This document shows, one piece after another, positions 7,828 to 17,351 of a stretch of 64,000 nucleotides of DNA; the stretch's first letter is position 1, and every line of letters starts with the position of its first letter. The stretch spans positions 62,001-126,000 of the forward strand of contig JAFDZI010000005.1 of the NCBI GenBank assembly GCA_018266955.1. Reading direction: 5' to 3'. Below the pieces are notes generated by a model that saw only the letters and a program-made list of their open reading frames with translations, did not search any database and was not told the origin of the DNA. The stretch is from Bacteroidota bacterium. Lineage in GTDB: Bacteria; Bacteroidota; Bacteroidia; Flavobacteriales; Weeksellaceae. The position numbers and the translations under genes are program-made.

Positions 7828-9423
7828 ATGTTAAAAGCTGATGTACTTGTAATTGGTTCCGGTATTTCTGGTTTGTCCTATGCCATTAAGATTTCCGAAA
7901 GAATGCCCGAAGCAAAAATTATTATTGTAACCAAATCCGATGAAGACGAAAGCAATACCAAGTATGCACAAGGTGGTTTGGCTGTTGTGACGGATTTTGA
8001 TAAAGACAATTTTGACAAGCATATAGAAGATACCATGAGAGCTGGGGATGGTGAAAATGATAGAGCCGTGGTAGAAATGGTCATTAAAGAAGGACCAGCC
8101 AGATTTAAAGAATTAGTCGATTGGGGAACTCGTTTCGATATGGACAACAACAGCCATTACAAACTCGGAAGAGAAGGAGGACATACCGAAAATAGAATTG
8201 TACACCACAAAGACATCACAGGTTTCGAGATTGAAAGAGCTTTATTGGAAACCATCAATACCTCAACCAATATCGAAATTTTGGATCACCATTATGTCAT
8301 AGATTTACTTACAGAACATCATGTGCCTGGAAAAACATTTAACGAAGAACAAATCAATTGCTACGGTGCATACATCTTGGATGAAAAGAAAAAAAAAATA
8401 AAAAAAATTACCGCCAAAATTACTTTAGTTGCCACTGGCGGGGCAGGTCATGTATATAAAAATACCACCAATCCCATCATAGCAACTGGCGACGGAATTG
8501 CTTTTGTGCACAGAGCCAGAGGAAAGGTGAGCAATATGCAATATCTACAGTTTCATCCAACAGCAATGTACTCTAAACATGATGGGATGTTGTTCTTAAT
8601 TTCCGAAGCTGTACGAGGTGATGGAGCAAAACTGAGAACCAAAGGAGGAGCACCTTTTATGCAGAAATACGACGAAAGACAAGAGCTTGCCTCCAGAGAT
8701 ATTGTTGCTAGGGCTATTGATAACGAACTGAAGATATCAGGAGACGAATATGTAGGATTGGATTGTAGAGCGATGGATAGGGAAAAATTTATTGAACATT
8801 TCCCCAATATTTATCAAAAATGCCTTTCGGAAGGGATAGACCCTTTTAAACAATTGATTCCTGTGGTGCCTGCTTGTCATTATTTAATGGGCGGAATAGA
8901 GGTGGACAAAGACGGCCAAAGTGCCATCAATAATTTATTTGCAGTAGGAGAGTGTACCAATTCAGGACTACATGGAGCCAATCGTTTGGCCTCCAATTCC
9001 TTGTTGGAAGGTTTGGTTTTTGGCCATAATGCAGCCTTGAAAACCATAGAACTTCTACAAGAAAATAAATTTAATTTTGATGATTTAAAGGCTATTCCCG
9101 AATGGAATGAAGAGGGAATGAAAATGATGGACGAAATGGTCTTGGTATCCTATCTTAGAAAGCAATTACAAGAAATGATGAGTGATTTGGTTGGAATTGT
9201 TAGGAGCAATGCCAGATTAGAATTGGCTAAGAAAAAACAGTCAGAAATTTATGAAGCGGTTAATGAGTTATACCATTATTCCATCTTGTCGCCTCAGTTG
9301 ATTGAATTAAGAAATTTGGTGAACATTTCCTATTTGATCATCCAACAATCGTTACAAATGAAGGAAAACAAAGGAGCCTTTTTTAATAAGGATTTAACGA
9401 GTCAATCTTTAATTATCCAGTAG
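7828..9423 (+). CDS. nadB: L-aspartate oxidase
   Basis: A 531-residue FAD enzyme that oxidises L-aspartate to iminoaspartate, the first step of de novo NAD synthesis. The dinucleotide-binding GSGISGLSYA is at residues 9-18. Signature segments include NTKYAQGGLAVV, the substrate region HTENRIVHHKDITG, LQFHPTAMY, and the flavin-contact segment GLHGANRLASNSLLEG. The length is normal. The partner quinolinate synthase (nadA) is not in this window. It lies 29 bp after the haem-binding gene on the same strand and may be read through from it. Confidence 0.95.
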   Translation: MLKADVLVIGSGISGLSYAIKISERMPEAKIIIVTKSDEDESNTKYAQGGLAVVTDFDKDNFDKHIEDTMRAGDGENDRAVVEMVIKEGPARFKELVDWGTRFDMDNNSHYKLGREGGHTENRIVHHKDITGFEIERALLETINTSTNIEILDHHYVIDLLTEHHVPGKTFNEEQINCYGAYILDEKKKKIKKITAKITLVATGGAGHVYKNTTNPIIATGDGIAFVHRARGKVSNMQYLQFHPTAMYSKHDGMLFLISEAVRGDGAKLRTKGGAPFMQKYDERQELASRDIVARAIDNELKISGDEYVGLDCRAMDREKFIEHFPNIYQKCLSEGIDPFKQLIPVVPACHYLMGGIEVDKDGQSAINNLFAVGECTNSGLHGANRLASNSLLEGLVFGHNAALKTIELLQENKFNFDDLKAIPEWNEEGMKMMDEMVLVSYLRKQLQEMMSDLVGIVRSNARLELAKKKQSEIYEAVNELYHYSILSPQLIELRNLVNISYLIIQQSLQMKENKGAFFNKDLTSQSLIIQ

Positions 9424-9503
9424 AAATATTTTTCGGAAAAACTGTCACATTTTTTGGTATGGTCTGTTTTTGGAGAACAATACTCTATTAAAACCCAAAT
9501 ACT

Positions 9504-9809
9504 ATGTCACAAAAATTTAATGAACTCATTCAGTCCGAAAGACCTGTATTAATCGATTTTTTTGCCACTTGGTGCCAACCATGTAAGGTTCAGTCTTCTG
9601 TGTTGAATTCCGTAAAAGAAAATGTGGGCAATGCGGCAAGAATTGTAAAGATAGACATCGATCAATTTCCGCAAATTGCTGCAGAAAACGGAGTGCGTGG
9701 TGTGCCTACTTTAGCGCTATACAAAAACGGACAGTTGCTTTGGAAAGAATCTGGAGTACACGATGTACAAACCCTTACCCACTTAATTCAGCAACATACA
9801 GAATCATAA
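9504..9809 (+). CDS. Thioredoxin
   Basis: A 101-residue cytoplasmic thioredoxin-fold protein. The active site WCQPCK (about residues 24-29) has both cysteines, with Gln-Pro instead of the common Gly-Pro between them. The cis-proline is in GVRGVPTL (about 68-75). No signal peptide is present, so it should act as a general disulfide reductant in the cytoplasm. Thioredoxin reductase is not nearby. It is shorter than E. coli TrxA by a few residues at both ends, which is common in the 'thioredoxin family protein' group. Confidence 0.9.
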   Translation: MSQKFNELIQSERPVLIDFFATWCQPCKVQSSVLNSVKENVGNAARIVKIDIDQFPQIAAENGVRGVPTLALYKNGQLLWKESGVHDVQTLTHLIQQHTES

Positions 9810-9885
9810 ATTTTTGCTTTTACAATCTAGCATTATTGGTTAGGAATACCCCAATCCAAATAGAGAATATTCCGAATTTAAACTT

Positions 9886-9893
9886 TACTTTTG
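9886..9893 (+). promoter_or_regulatory. -7 element (TACTTTTG) for the downstream membrane protein
   Basis: It matches TAnnTTTG, 17 bp before the ATG at 9911. No good -33 TTG is found at the usual spacing. Confidence 0.5.
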
Positions 9894-9910
9894 CGTAAAT
9901 TTTTTTATCT

Positions 9911-10642
9911 ATGATTACAACATCAACGCCAAGCCTAGAAGTTATTTTTAACGATGCTTTTAGTTATTGGAAGAAAACATTATTGTTTCAAATGCTCTTT
10001 AGCTTGCTGTTTTTCAGTATTCTTTTTACTGTTGTTTTTTTTGCGGCTAATCAGTTTGGTATATTCGAACAATACATGGAAATTTTCAAAAACAACCAAG
10101 GAGATATGGCAGGTCTTCAGCAGGAAATGAAAACACTGGTTCAGTCGCCTGGTTATATGAATATGGCTTGGACACTGATCGCGACTATGGTTTTTCTTTT
10201 CCCTTTGAATATGGGTTTCTTTAAAATTTTCAGAAAAATAGACCTACAAGAAAAGGTAGAATTACAAGATCTTTTTTCTGGTTATTCTGGAATCAATTTT
10301 TTAATTTACATTAGTTATTATTTGTTTTGGAATATTGTTTATAATTATACCATACCTACCATTATACTGGGAATTTTATGGGTAATGGTTACTTTATTTG
10401 TCGCTCCCCTAATGTTTTTTGAAAACAAAAAAATTTGGGAATCTATCCGTATTGGTTTCACTGTACTGAAGAAACACTTCCTGGTGGTGCTGGTGGGTGT
10501 TTTGGCTTCAGTAATCATTAAATATTCGGGGATATTAATCTTTGGAATTGGAATATTCTTTACTTTCCCATTTTTTAACGCAATGATTTATTCGATGTAT
10601 AAAAATATTTTTACAGAAGCTACAACCGCAGATTTACCATAG
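9911..10642 (+). CDS. Integral membrane protein of unknown function
   Basis: A 243-residue protein with about five hydrophobic segments (around residues 25-50, 84-106, 128-150, 153-172 and 187-220). The N-terminus (LEVIFNDAFSYWKKTLLFQMLFSLLF) resembles the start of DUF975/GPDPase-membrane-domain-like proteins, a loose resemblance only. It has its own -7 element and ends 20 bp before a bidirectional terminator, so it looks monocistronic. No catalytic motif is visible. Confidence 0.7.
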   Translation: MITTSTPSLEVIFNDAFSYWKKTLLFQMLFSLLFFSILFTVVFFAANQFGIFEQYMEIFKNNQGDMAGLQQEMKTLVQSPGYMNMAWTLIATMVFLFPLNMGFFKIFRKIDLQEKVELQDLFSGYSGINFLIYISYYLFWNIVYNYTIPTIILGILWVMVTLFVAPLMFFENKKIWESIRIGFTVLKKHFLVVLVGVLASVIIKYSGILIFGIGIFFTFPFFNAMIYSMYKNIFTEATTADLP

Positions 10643-10661
10643 ATTTGAGTTTATGGCCAAT

Positions 10662-10697
10662 AAAAAAGAGTTTCAACAAAAATTGAAACTCTTTTTT
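10662..10697. terminator. Bidirectional terminator between convergent genes
   Basis: Arms AAAAAAGAGTTTCAA (10662-10676) and its perfect complement (10683-10697) flank a 6-base loop. The A and T tracts at the outer ends let it work on both strands, for the membrane-protein gene and for psd. Confidence 0.8.
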
Positions 10698-10703
10698 TAT
10701 TAC

Positions 10704-11357
10704 TTATTTTCTTAACTCGGCTATAACATCCATTCCTCCGGTAGTGATGTCGCCAATTTTGCATTTTATTTCTGTATTTAGAGGTAGAAAAACATCCATT
10801 CTAGAACCAAATTTTATAAAGCCAAATTCGTGTCCTGCCTTTGCCGTATCGCCTTCATTGCAATAAAAAACTATTCTTCGGGCTACATATCCAGCAATTT
10901 GTCTAAATAATACTTTGTGCTGGCTTACCGTTTCTACGGCTACTGAAGTTCTCTCATTTTCAGTTGACGATTTCTCATGCCAAGCGACTAAGTATTTTCC
11001 TGGGTGATATTTCTTGTATATTACATTTCCAGTAACCGGATATCTACAAATATGTACATTGAGCGGTGACATAAAAATAGAAATTTGTAGGCATTTTTCT
11101 TTTAGAAATTCATCCTCCATTACTTCTTTTATCATCACTACTTTGCCATCCACCGGAGCGATAACTTCTGTTGTTCTGTCCATAATTTTTCTTGCCGGAA
11201 CCCTGAAGAACCAAAATACCAAGGCATACATAACCAAAAGAGGTACAAGAATGATAAGTGATAATGTTTTCAGAAAATAAATGGCAGGAAGACCAATAAG
11301 CAGTACTGCAATTGTTGCAATCTGTAGGGTTCCTTTAGATTCCTTGTGAAGTTTCAT
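10704..11357 (-). CDS. psd: Phosphatidylserine decarboxylase proenzyme, short form
   Basis: A 217-residue proenzyme that makes phosphatidylethanolamine from phosphatidylserine. Two membrane-embedded helices lie in the first ~55 residues, followed by the conserved VIAPVDGKV (about 65-73) and MSPLNVHICRYP. Self-cleavage should occur within FIKFGSRMD (about residues 178-186): the Ser after Gly becomes the pyruvoyl group. The length fits the short Bacteroidota/archaeal-type enzyme. It is the last gene of the minus-strand run with cdsA, which makes the CDP-diacylglycerol precursor of this pathway. Confidence 0.92.
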   Translation of the reverse strand: MKLHKESKGTLQIATIAVLLIGLPAIYFLKTLSLIILVPLLVMYALVFWFFRVPARKIMDRTTEVIAPVDGKVVMIKEVMEDEFLKEKCLQISIFMSPLNVHICRYPVTGNVIYKKYHPGKYLVAWHEKSSTENERTSVAVETVSQHKVLFRQIAGYVARRIVFYCNEGDTAKAGHEFGFIKFGSRMDVFLPLNTEIKCKIGDITTGGMDVIAELRK

Positions 11358-11437
11358 AATCGTTTTTTTTAAATTTTAGTGAGAAGTCTTTGGCGTGATT
11401 CTCAAATTTGAAGATCGGCAAAAATACAAAGTTTTTT

Positions 11438-12313
11438 TTAGAAGAGCCTTTCTACAATAAAATAAAGGTAAATAACTGGAACACAGATAATAAAGCTATC
11501 CAAACGATCCAATACACCACCATGGCCTGGAATGATGTTGCCACTGTCTTTTACGCCAAAAGTTCTTTTCAGTTGGCTTTCTACTAAATCTCCTAATGGG
11601 GCAAATACAGCTACTAAAAAGCCAATAATCATCCAATTTCCACGGAGCTCTGGGGAATATTGCTCGATGAAAAAGCCCAAAATAAGGGTTAAAATAACTC
11701 CTCCAGCAAATCCTTCCCAAGTTTTCTTTGGTGATATTTTAGGAGCCATTTTATGTTTGCCAAATAACCTTCCTGAAAAATAGGCAAACGAATCCGAACT
11801 CCATATTAAGACAAATAGCATAAATACTTCGGAGGTAAAAGAGGTTTCTGAGTTGGCATTGTATTTTGGTAATCCTAAAGCCAATCCAAAAGGAATTGCT
11901 AGATAAACCACAGTAAAAATTAATTTACCATTGTCAAAATACAATTCTTTGCTATAACGAAATAGGGTGACAATACCTATAATTAAAAGGAAAATAGCCA
12001 ATAATTCCGATATATTTGGGTCAAAAAAGAAGGTTTGATTAAAATATTTTTTGGAAAATCGATAAAAAATTAAGCCAACAATGGGATAGGTAATCCATTT
12101 TTCCCAACCTTTTGGGTCGAATTTCATGATGTTGATGCATTCCCAAGTTCCAACGGCCAAAAGAAAAGTAATTAGGCCGTAGTAGAGATATTCTTGTCGG
12201 ATATTGGAGTATAAAGGTTTTATGACTTCTACGCCCATTGTGGTGGTGCATAGGAAAATAATTAATCCATAAATAAAGCCTGAAATAAGGCGTTGTATAA
12301 GATTTTTATCCAA
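11438..12313 (-). CDS. cdsA: Phosphatidate cytidylyltransferase
   Basis: A 291-residue membrane enzyme that makes CDP-diacylglycerol from phosphatidate and CTP. About eight helices are visible. The family signature is clear near the C-terminus: KKTWEG (about 197-202), GDLVESQLKR, and KDSGNIIPGHGGVLDRLDS, which carries the metal- and CTP-binding Asp residues. It precedes psd in the same direction, so substrate supply and use are linked. The gene order LUD-cdsA-psd is usual in Flavobacteriia. Confidence 0.95.
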   Translation of the reverse strand: MDKNLIQRLISGFIYGLIIFLCTTTMGVEVIKPLYSNIRQEYLYYGLITFLLAVGTWECINIMKFDPKGWEKWITYPIVGLIFYRFSKKYFNQTFFFDPNISELLAIFLLIIGIVTLFRYSKELYFDNGKLIFTVVYLAIPFGLALGLPKYNANSETSFTSEVFMLFVLIWSSDSFAYFSGRLFGKHKMAPKISPKKTWEGFAGGVILTLILGFFIEQYSPELRGNWMIIGFLVAVFAPLGDLVESQLKRTFGVKDSGNIIPGHGGVLDRLDSFIICVPVIYLYFIVERLF

Positions 12314-12347
12314 AGTGTATAATTTATATTAACAACGAGAACGAGTT

Positions 12348-12929
12348 TTAGTCTTCCAATAAAAGAAGAAATAATTTGGTGTTATTGGGAGTACTCAAAC
12401 CGAGTTTTGATTGATTGCCAGAGATGGAGGTTAGATTTTTGGTGTTGCCACTTCTTTTTATCTTGGTCATGGCATCGGTTAAGTTGTTCACAATTTGAGA
12501 AACATTGGCCATAATGATTATTTTTTCAGGTAGTCGGGTTGAGTCGTAATGTTGAATGTTGTTGTACGACAATACAATTTTCCCATCATAAGCAATTAGA
12601 TACTCACATGTAATAAAGGCGGCATCATTGGTTGTTCTTAAATCTTGCGTGTAGGATGTATTGATGACTTTTAAAAAATTGACCAAATCCTCATCATAAC
12701 AGAAAATGGATTGTATGCCCTCTATTTTAATAATTTGATTGAGGGTTTGTAAGGCTTCGGACTCATCGGAACAATAATTAAAGAAGCCACCAGAATGGGT
12801 AAATAATTGTGCAAACTTGTAGTCCAAATCTGCATTTTTGAGTTGGTCGCCTAGTTTCACCAAATCCTGTTGAGGTACTTCCTCAGGTTGGTTCATTAAT
12901 ATATTAACAATTTTTTTAAATAGACTCAA
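12348..12929 (-). CDS. LUD-domain protein (LutC/YkgG-like)
   Basis: A 193-residue protein with the fold of LutC/YkgG lactate-utilisation proteins: a conserved acidic N-terminal half, then TTNDAAFITCEYLIAYDGKIVLS (about 105-127) and PEKIIIMANVSQIVNNLTDAM. LutA and LutB partners are not next to it; instead it sits between ftsH and cdsA, the conserved Flavobacteriia position, so a role in lactate oxidation is doubtful. It has its own -7 element behind the ftsH terminator. Confidence 0.8.
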   Translation of the reverse strand: MSLFKKIVNILMNQPEEVPQQDLVKLGDQLKNADLDYKFAQLFTHSGGFFNYCSDESEALQTLNQIIKIEGIQSIFCYDEDLVNFLKVINTSYTQDLRTTNDAAFITCEYLIAYDGKIVLSYNNIQHYDSTRLPEKIIIMANVSQIVNNLTDAMTKIKRSGNTKNLTSISGNQSKLGLSTPNNTKLFLLLLED

Positions 12930-12955
12930 GGTTTGGTGGGTTTTATTGCTCTTTA

Positions 12956-12963
12956 CAAAAATA
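12956..12963 (-). promoter_or_regulatory. -7 element (TATTTTTG) upstream of the LUD-domain gene
   Basis: Read on the minus strand it matches TAnnTTTG and lies 26 bp before the ATG at 12929, downstream of the ftsH terminator. Confidence 0.45.
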
Positions 12964-12995
12964 GAAAATTATTCTCAAAACCATTGGTTTAAACC

Positions 12996-13030
12996 AAAAA
13001 AAATGCATATCCTGATAGAATATGCATTTT
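12996..13030 (-). terminator. Terminator after ftsH
   Basis: Arms AAAATGCATAT (13000-13010) and ATATGCATTTT (13020-13030) form an 11-bp perfect stem. On the minus strand the stem is followed by eight T residues (plus-strand A run 12996-13003). Confidence 0.75.
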
Positions 13031-13055
13031 GTTTTTATTTTCACTTTTTTTTTAC

Positions 13056-15056
13056 CTACGGTAATGGGTTCTCTTCCTCTTTGGTTTCTTCTTTGGAAGG
13101 AGTACTTTCTGCAAGGGGAGTAGTTTCGGTTTCCGTAGCGTTGCTCAATGGTTTCTCAGTTAGTTCGGGATCCCAAGCTCTTTTACCGAAAATTTCTTCT
13201 AAATCTTCTCGGAAAATAACTTCTTTTTCAAGTAGTTTTTCTGATAATGCATGGAGCTTGTCCGAATTTTCTGTTAAGATCTTTAACGCTCTTTCGTACT
13301 GATTTTCGATGATATCTTTAATCTCTGCATCAATTTTTTTGGCGGTTTCTTCGGAGTAAGGTTTGCTGAAACTGTATTCTGATTGTCCAGAAGAGTCGTA
13401 ATAAGAGATATTGCCAATATTTTTGCTCAAACCGTAAATGGTAACCATGGCTTGGGCTTGTTTGGTCACTTTTTCTAAGTCAGACAAGGCACCCGTTGAG
13501 ATATTTCCAAAAATGGTTTGTTCCGCGGCTCTACCTCCAAGTGTAGCACATATTTCGTCCAGCATTTGCTCGGTAGTCGTAAGTTGTCTTTCTTCAGGTA
13601 AATACCAAGCTGCACCTAAGGATCGTCCTCGTGGTACAATGGTTACTTTTAGCAAAGGAGCGGCGTGTTCTACCAACCAAGAGATGGTTGCATGTCCGGC
13701 TTCGTGATAAGCTACTCTTTTCTTTTCCGATGGTTTGATGGCTTTGTTTTTCTTTTCCAATCCACCAATGATTCTGTCCACAGCATCCAAGAAATCTTGT
13801 TTGGTTACATTTTCTCTGCTGTTTCTAGCCGCTACCAAAGCAGCTTCATTACATACATTGGCAATATCTGCACCTGAGAAACCAGGAGTTTGTTTTGCCA
13901 AAAATTCTTTATCTACATCGTCATTCAGTTTTATTTTTGCTAAATGAACTTCAAAAATTTCTTTTCTTTCGTGTAATTCAGGCAAATCAACATAAATAGA
14001 ACGGTCAAACCTTCCGGCTCTGAGTAAAGCTTTATCCAAGATATCGGCACGGTTGGTGGCAGCCATAATAATTACATTGGTATCAGTGCCAAAACCATCC
14101 ATTTCGGTTAATAATTGGTTCAGCGTGTTTTCTCTTTCGTCGTTTCCACCAGTTATATTTTTTCCACCTCTGGCTCTTCCAATGGCATCAATTTCGTCAA
14201 TAAAAATAATGGCTGGAGATTTTGCTTTGGCTTGTGCGAATAAATCTCTAACCCTAGAGGCACCAACACCTACAAACATTTCTACAAAGTCAGATCCAGA
14301 AAGCGAAAAGAACGGAACTTTTGCTTCTCCAGCAACGGCTTTGGCCAAGAGGGTTTTTCCTGTTCCTGGAGGCCCAACCAATAAAACTCCTTTTGGGATT
14401 TTTCCGCCCAATCGGGTATATTTTTCAGAATTTTTTAAGAAATCGACCACTTCTTGTACTTCTTCTTTAGCTCCTTCTAATCCTGCTACATCTTTAAAAG
14501 TAACTTGGATTTTGTCTTTATCATCAAATAATTTAGCTCTGGATTTTCCAATGCTAAAGATTTGTCCACCAGGACCACCTGCTCCCCCCATTCTTCTGAA
14601 GAAAATATAGTAAATAAGGAACATAATTCCGAACCAAATAGCTGCTTGAATAAGGATGCCTTGCATTTCGGTACCTTGCTCACTTAGTTCCATTTGGGTT
14701 TTTACCTCAGGATTTTCTTTTTTAAAGGTGTCAAATTTTTGTTGGAAATATTGCAAATCCCCATATCTAAAAGAATAATCTGGCTTGGGAGCCATATCCA
14801 TACCAGGAAGTAAGCTCTGGTTTTGATCTTTATTTATGGTTTGTGCTTTTGCCTCTTTGGTAAGAAAAACATCTGCTTCTTTGGCGTCGGTATAGGTAAT
14901 AACATTTTTTACCTTACCGGCTTTCATTAAATTAAAAAAGCCTTCCTCATTAATGCTTTTTGCGTCTGGTTGCCCCATAAATCCTTTTCCGAAAAAGAAA
15001 AAAAGGATAGCGGCTAGAGCAATAGGAAAGAACCAATTGAATCCTTTATTGTTCAT
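13056..15056 (-). CDS. ftsH: ATP-dependent zinc metalloprotease FtsH
   Basis: A 666-residue membrane AAA+ protease for quality control of membrane and regulatory proteins. The first helix is at residues 8-25 and the second at about 135-152, flanking a periplasmic domain. Visible motifs are Walker A GPPGTGKT (about 230), Walker [17 protein letters not shown], the second region of homology with R-A-G-R-F-D-R, and the zinc site HEAGH (about 455). The C-terminal ~40 residues are Glu/Pro/Thr-rich. It follows rsfS by 23 bp and has its own terminator. Confidence 0.97.
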   Translation of the reverse strand: MNNKGFNWFFPIALAAILFFFFGKGFMGQPDAKSINEEGFFNLMKAGKVKNVITYTDAKEADVFLTKEAKAQTINKDQNQSLLPGMDMAPKPDYSFRYGDLQYFQQKFDTFKKENPEVKTQMELSEQGTEMQGILIQAAIWFGIMFLIYYIFFRRMGGAGGPGGQIFSIGKSRAKLFDDKDKIQVTFKDVAGLEGAKEEVQEVVDFLKNSEKYTRLGGKIPKGVLLVGPPGTGKTLLAKAVAGEAKVPFFSLSGSDFVEMFVGVGASRVRDLFAQAKAKSPAIIFIDEIDAIGRARGGKNITGGNDERENTLNQLLTEMDGFGTDTNVIIMAATNRADILDKALLRAGRFDRSIYVDLPELHERKEIFEVHLAKIKLNDDVDKEFLAKQTPGFSGADIANVCNEAALVAARNSRENVTKQDFLDAVDRIIGGLEKKNKAIKPSEKKRVAYHEAGHATISWLVEHAAPLLKVTIVPRGRSLGAAWYLPEERQLTTTEQMLDEICATLGGRAAEQTIFGNISTGALSDLEKVTKQAQAMVTIYGLSKNIGNISYYDSSGQSEYSFSKPYSEETAKKIDAEIKDIIENQYERALKILTENSDKLHALSEKLLEKEVIFREDLEEIFGKRAWDPELTEKPLSNATETETTPLAESTPSKEETKEEENPLP

Positions 15057-15079
15057 TTTTTTTAGATTATTTTTTGGAA

Positions 15080-15442
15080 TTAATCTTCGATTTTAGTGAT
15101 TTGTGCATCGCCCCAAAGTTCTTCGATGTCATAGTACTCACGGATGTGTTTTTGAAAAATATGCACCACAACAGAAACATAATCCACCAATACCCATGTA
15201 GCAGTCTCTGTGCCTTCTACATGCCATGGTCTTTCTTTAAGGTCGTTTCTTACCTTTTTTTCTATGTTTCCAGCAATGGCCGAAACCTGGGTGTTGGAGT
15301 TTGCACTACAAATGATGAATGTTTCTGCAACAGAATTTTCAATTTTGGAAAGGTCAAATAATAAAATGTCTTCCCCTTTAGTATCTTGAATTGCGTCGAT
15401 GATTTTTTCGACGAGTGCTTGTTTTTCTAGTGTTTGAATCAT
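15080..15442 (-). CDS. rsfS: Ribosome silencing factor RsfS
   Basis: A 120-residue member of the RsfS/Iojap family, which binds ribosomal protein L14 and blocks subunit joining when nutrients are scarce. The signature stretch is GTETATWVLVDYVSVVVHIF (about 77-96), followed by R-E-Y-Y-D-I-E-E-L-W-G-D-A. Length and order (rsfS then ftsH) are normal for Flavobacteriia. The gene starts opposite birA with a promoter element between them. Confidence 0.95.
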   Translation of the reverse strand: MIQTLEKQALVEKIIDAIQDTKGEDILLFDLSKIENSVAETFIICSANSNTQVSAIAGNIEKKVRNDLKERPWHVEGTETATWVLVDYVSVVVHIFQKHIREYYDIEELWGDAQITKIED

Positions 15443-15463
15443 TAAAAAATATTATATAATTTG

Positions 15464-15471
15464 CAAATTTA
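15464..15471 (-). promoter_or_regulatory. -7 element (TAAATTTG) for rsfS-ftsH
   Basis: On the minus strand it matches TAnnTTTG 21 bp before the rsfS ATG. A small hairpin CCCTA-tttt-TAGGG lies further upstream (about 15490-15504), between this promoter and birA. Confidence 0.5.
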
Positions 15472-15531
15472 TTGTTTTTTCTTTACTTAAACCCTATTTT
15501 TAGGGCGACAAAACTCTTAAAGTTTTCTTAA

Positions 15532-16245
15532 ATGAACCCACTTATCTACCTTCATCAATGCGAATCTACCAATTCCAGCATTTTAGATTATTTACAACCC
15601 GACCATTTGGATTTTCTAGCAGTTTATACTGGATGTCAAACCAAAGGCAGAGGACAATATGGTAATGTTTGGCAGTCAGGAAATAATATTAATTTAGCAT
15701 ATAGCTTGGGAATAAAGTGTTCCTCCATTCACTACTCTGCTCAAACCTTCAATTTTCATACCGCAGTTTTATCCAGAAGATTTATTGACAAATTGACTGA
15801 TGCTAAAGTGGAGATTAAATGGCCCAATGATTTAATTATGAACAATAAAAAAATATCGGGCATGTTGGTTGAAAAAGTAAGACTGAATGGGGTAGAGTAT
15901 TATATTTTTGGCATTGGAATTAATCTTTTGCAGAAAGAGTTTCCAGAACTTTCCTCAGCAGGATCTTTATGGACACAGACGGGGAAATCTTTTGGTTTGA
16001 AAGAAGTGGCAGTAGCGTTGCATGAGTTTTTATGTACTCATCTATCTTTTTGTACATCCGAGGAAATACTACAGGAATTTAATTGTCATTTATTTAGGAA
16101 AAAAAGTATTTCAGTTTTTGAAATTAATGGAATACGACAAAATGGCATAATTCAGTCCGTGGATCTTGATGGGTTTTTGTGGGTTGAACTAGAACATAAT
16201 GGACTGAAGAAATTTGCTTATAAAGAACTGAGGTTGCTTTATTGA
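15532..16245 (+). CDS. birA: Biotin-[acetyl-CoA-carboxylase] ligase
   Basis: A 237-residue enzyme that activates biotin with ATP and attaches it to the biotin carrier protein of acetyl-CoA carboxylase. The catalytic part is visible: CESTNSSILDYL (about 9-20), TKGRGQYGNVWQS (the biotinyl-AMP loop, about 37-49), IKWPNDLIMNNKKISGML (about 99-116) and the GIGINL strand. No N-terminal DNA-binding domain is present, so this is the monofunctional class without repressor activity. Its end overlaps the convergent lptF/G-like gene by 7 bp. Confidence 0.93.
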   Translation: MNPLIYLHQCESTNSSILDYLQPDHLDFLAVYTGCQTKGRGQYGNVWQSGNNINLAYSLGIKCSSIHYSAQTFNFHTAVLSRRFIDKLTDAKVEIKWPNDLIMNNKKISGMLVEKVRLNGVEYYIFGIGINLLQKEFPELSSAGSLWTQTGKSFGLKEVAVALHEFLCTHLSFCTSEEILQEFNCHLFRKKSISVFEINGIRQNGIIQSVDLDGFLWVELEHNGLKKFAYKELRLLY

Positions 16246-17333
16246 TTGGCTCTTTTTAAATATAAATACAAAGCCAAAGGAGCAAAAACGATGTTAGGTA
16301 GCCACATGGCAAGTAATGGAGGTAAGGTTTTGTTTTCCGAAACCACCTTCAAAGCCTCAAATGAGAATACGAAAATAAATGCCAAGGCAATACCAATGGC
16401 TAAATTCATTCCAAGGCCTCCTCTCTTTTTTTGTGATGCAAGCGATAGGGCCAAAAAAGTTAAAATAACCACAGAAGCAGGCATTGAGGTTCTTTGGTAT
16501 AACTCGTTCAGGTAGGTGTTTAGATTGCCATTCCCTTTGTCTTTTTCTCTTTTTATAAATTTTAATAACTCGGGGGTTGTTTTGTTTTGACCCAATAATT
16601 GATCCGGAAATAATTCTTCTGGAGGATGGCCAAAGCTCAGTTCCATGATGTTTCCTTCGTTCAGCTTTTCGGTGTCATTAGTCCAAATTTTCTTTTCTTG
16701 AAAATTGGTTAAAGTGAATTTTTTGGTCTTTGCATTCCATCTGCCTTCTGCTGAAGTCAGCTGATAAGTCATTTTCTTGTTTTTGTCGAATTTTTGGTAA
16801 GTAAATCCGGTTCCTCTTTTCTCTTTTTTGTTGTAACTGGCAAAAAACAAATATTCATTTGGATTAATTTGAGCGGAAACAGGGCTGCTTCCTAAGGTTT
16901 TTTCCTTGTTCACCTCATTGTAGGTGTAAGCTTCTAGTGCATTCTTCTTTATATTCGCCCATGGTAAAACAAAATGGTTGATGGCCAAGCAAATAAGAGC
17001 GATAAATAATGAAGTGTATAGATAAGGTTTGGCAAATCTGTGGAAACTGGTACCACTACTTATGATGGCAACAATTTCCGTATTGTTCGCCATTCTGGAG
17101 GTGAAGTAAATTACCGAAATGAAAATCAAAATTGACATAAAAGTCATCACGAGATAAATAATCCAGAATGGATAATAATGGGTAAGGAAGTAGCTTACTG
17201 TAAAGCCACTTCTTTCTATTCTGGGTGATTTTTCCTGCACATCGATCACCAATACTACGATAGACAATAGCAATAGCATGAAACCAAAAGTTCCAAGATA
17301 TTTTTTGATGATGTATCGGTCTATGATTTTCAC
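16239..17333 (-). CDS. LptF/LptG family permease
   Basis: A 364-residue inner-membrane protein of the YjgP/YjgQ family, the permease half of the ABC exporter that lifts lipopolysaccharide to the outer membrane. It starts MKIIDRYIIKKYLGTF, a typical family start, has three helices in the first ~120 residues, a periplasmic beta-jellyroll domain (about 120-265) and three C-terminal helices. Whether it is LptF or LptG cannot be decided. It follows tgt by 18 bp, as in other Flavobacteriia. Confidence 0.88.
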   Translation of the reverse strand: MKIIDRYIIKKYLGTFGFMLLLLSIVVLVIDVQEKSPRIERSGFTVSYFLTHYYPFWIIYLVMTFMSILIFISVIYFTSRMANNTEIVAIISSGTSFHRFAKPYLYTSLFIALICLAINHFVLPWANIKKNALEAYTYNEVNKEKTLGSSPVSAQINPNEYLFFASYNKKEKRGTGFTYQKFDKNKKMTYQLTSAEGRWNAKTKKFTLTNFQEKKIWTNDTEKLNEGNIMELSFGHPPEELFPDQLLGQNKTTPELLKFIKREKDKGNGNLNTYLNELYQRTSMPASVVILTFLALSLASQKKRGGLGMNLAIGIALAFIFVFSFEALKVVSENKTLPPLLAMWLPNIVFAPLALYLYLKRANQ

Positions 17334-17351
17334 TAGGGTAAATATAATAGA

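Noticed and set aside
11014-11280. Open frame of 88 codons opposite psd
   Set aside because: It lies fully antisense to a well-supported gene, as do many other long frames opposite ftsH, tgt, pyrD and aspS, and shows no coding character.
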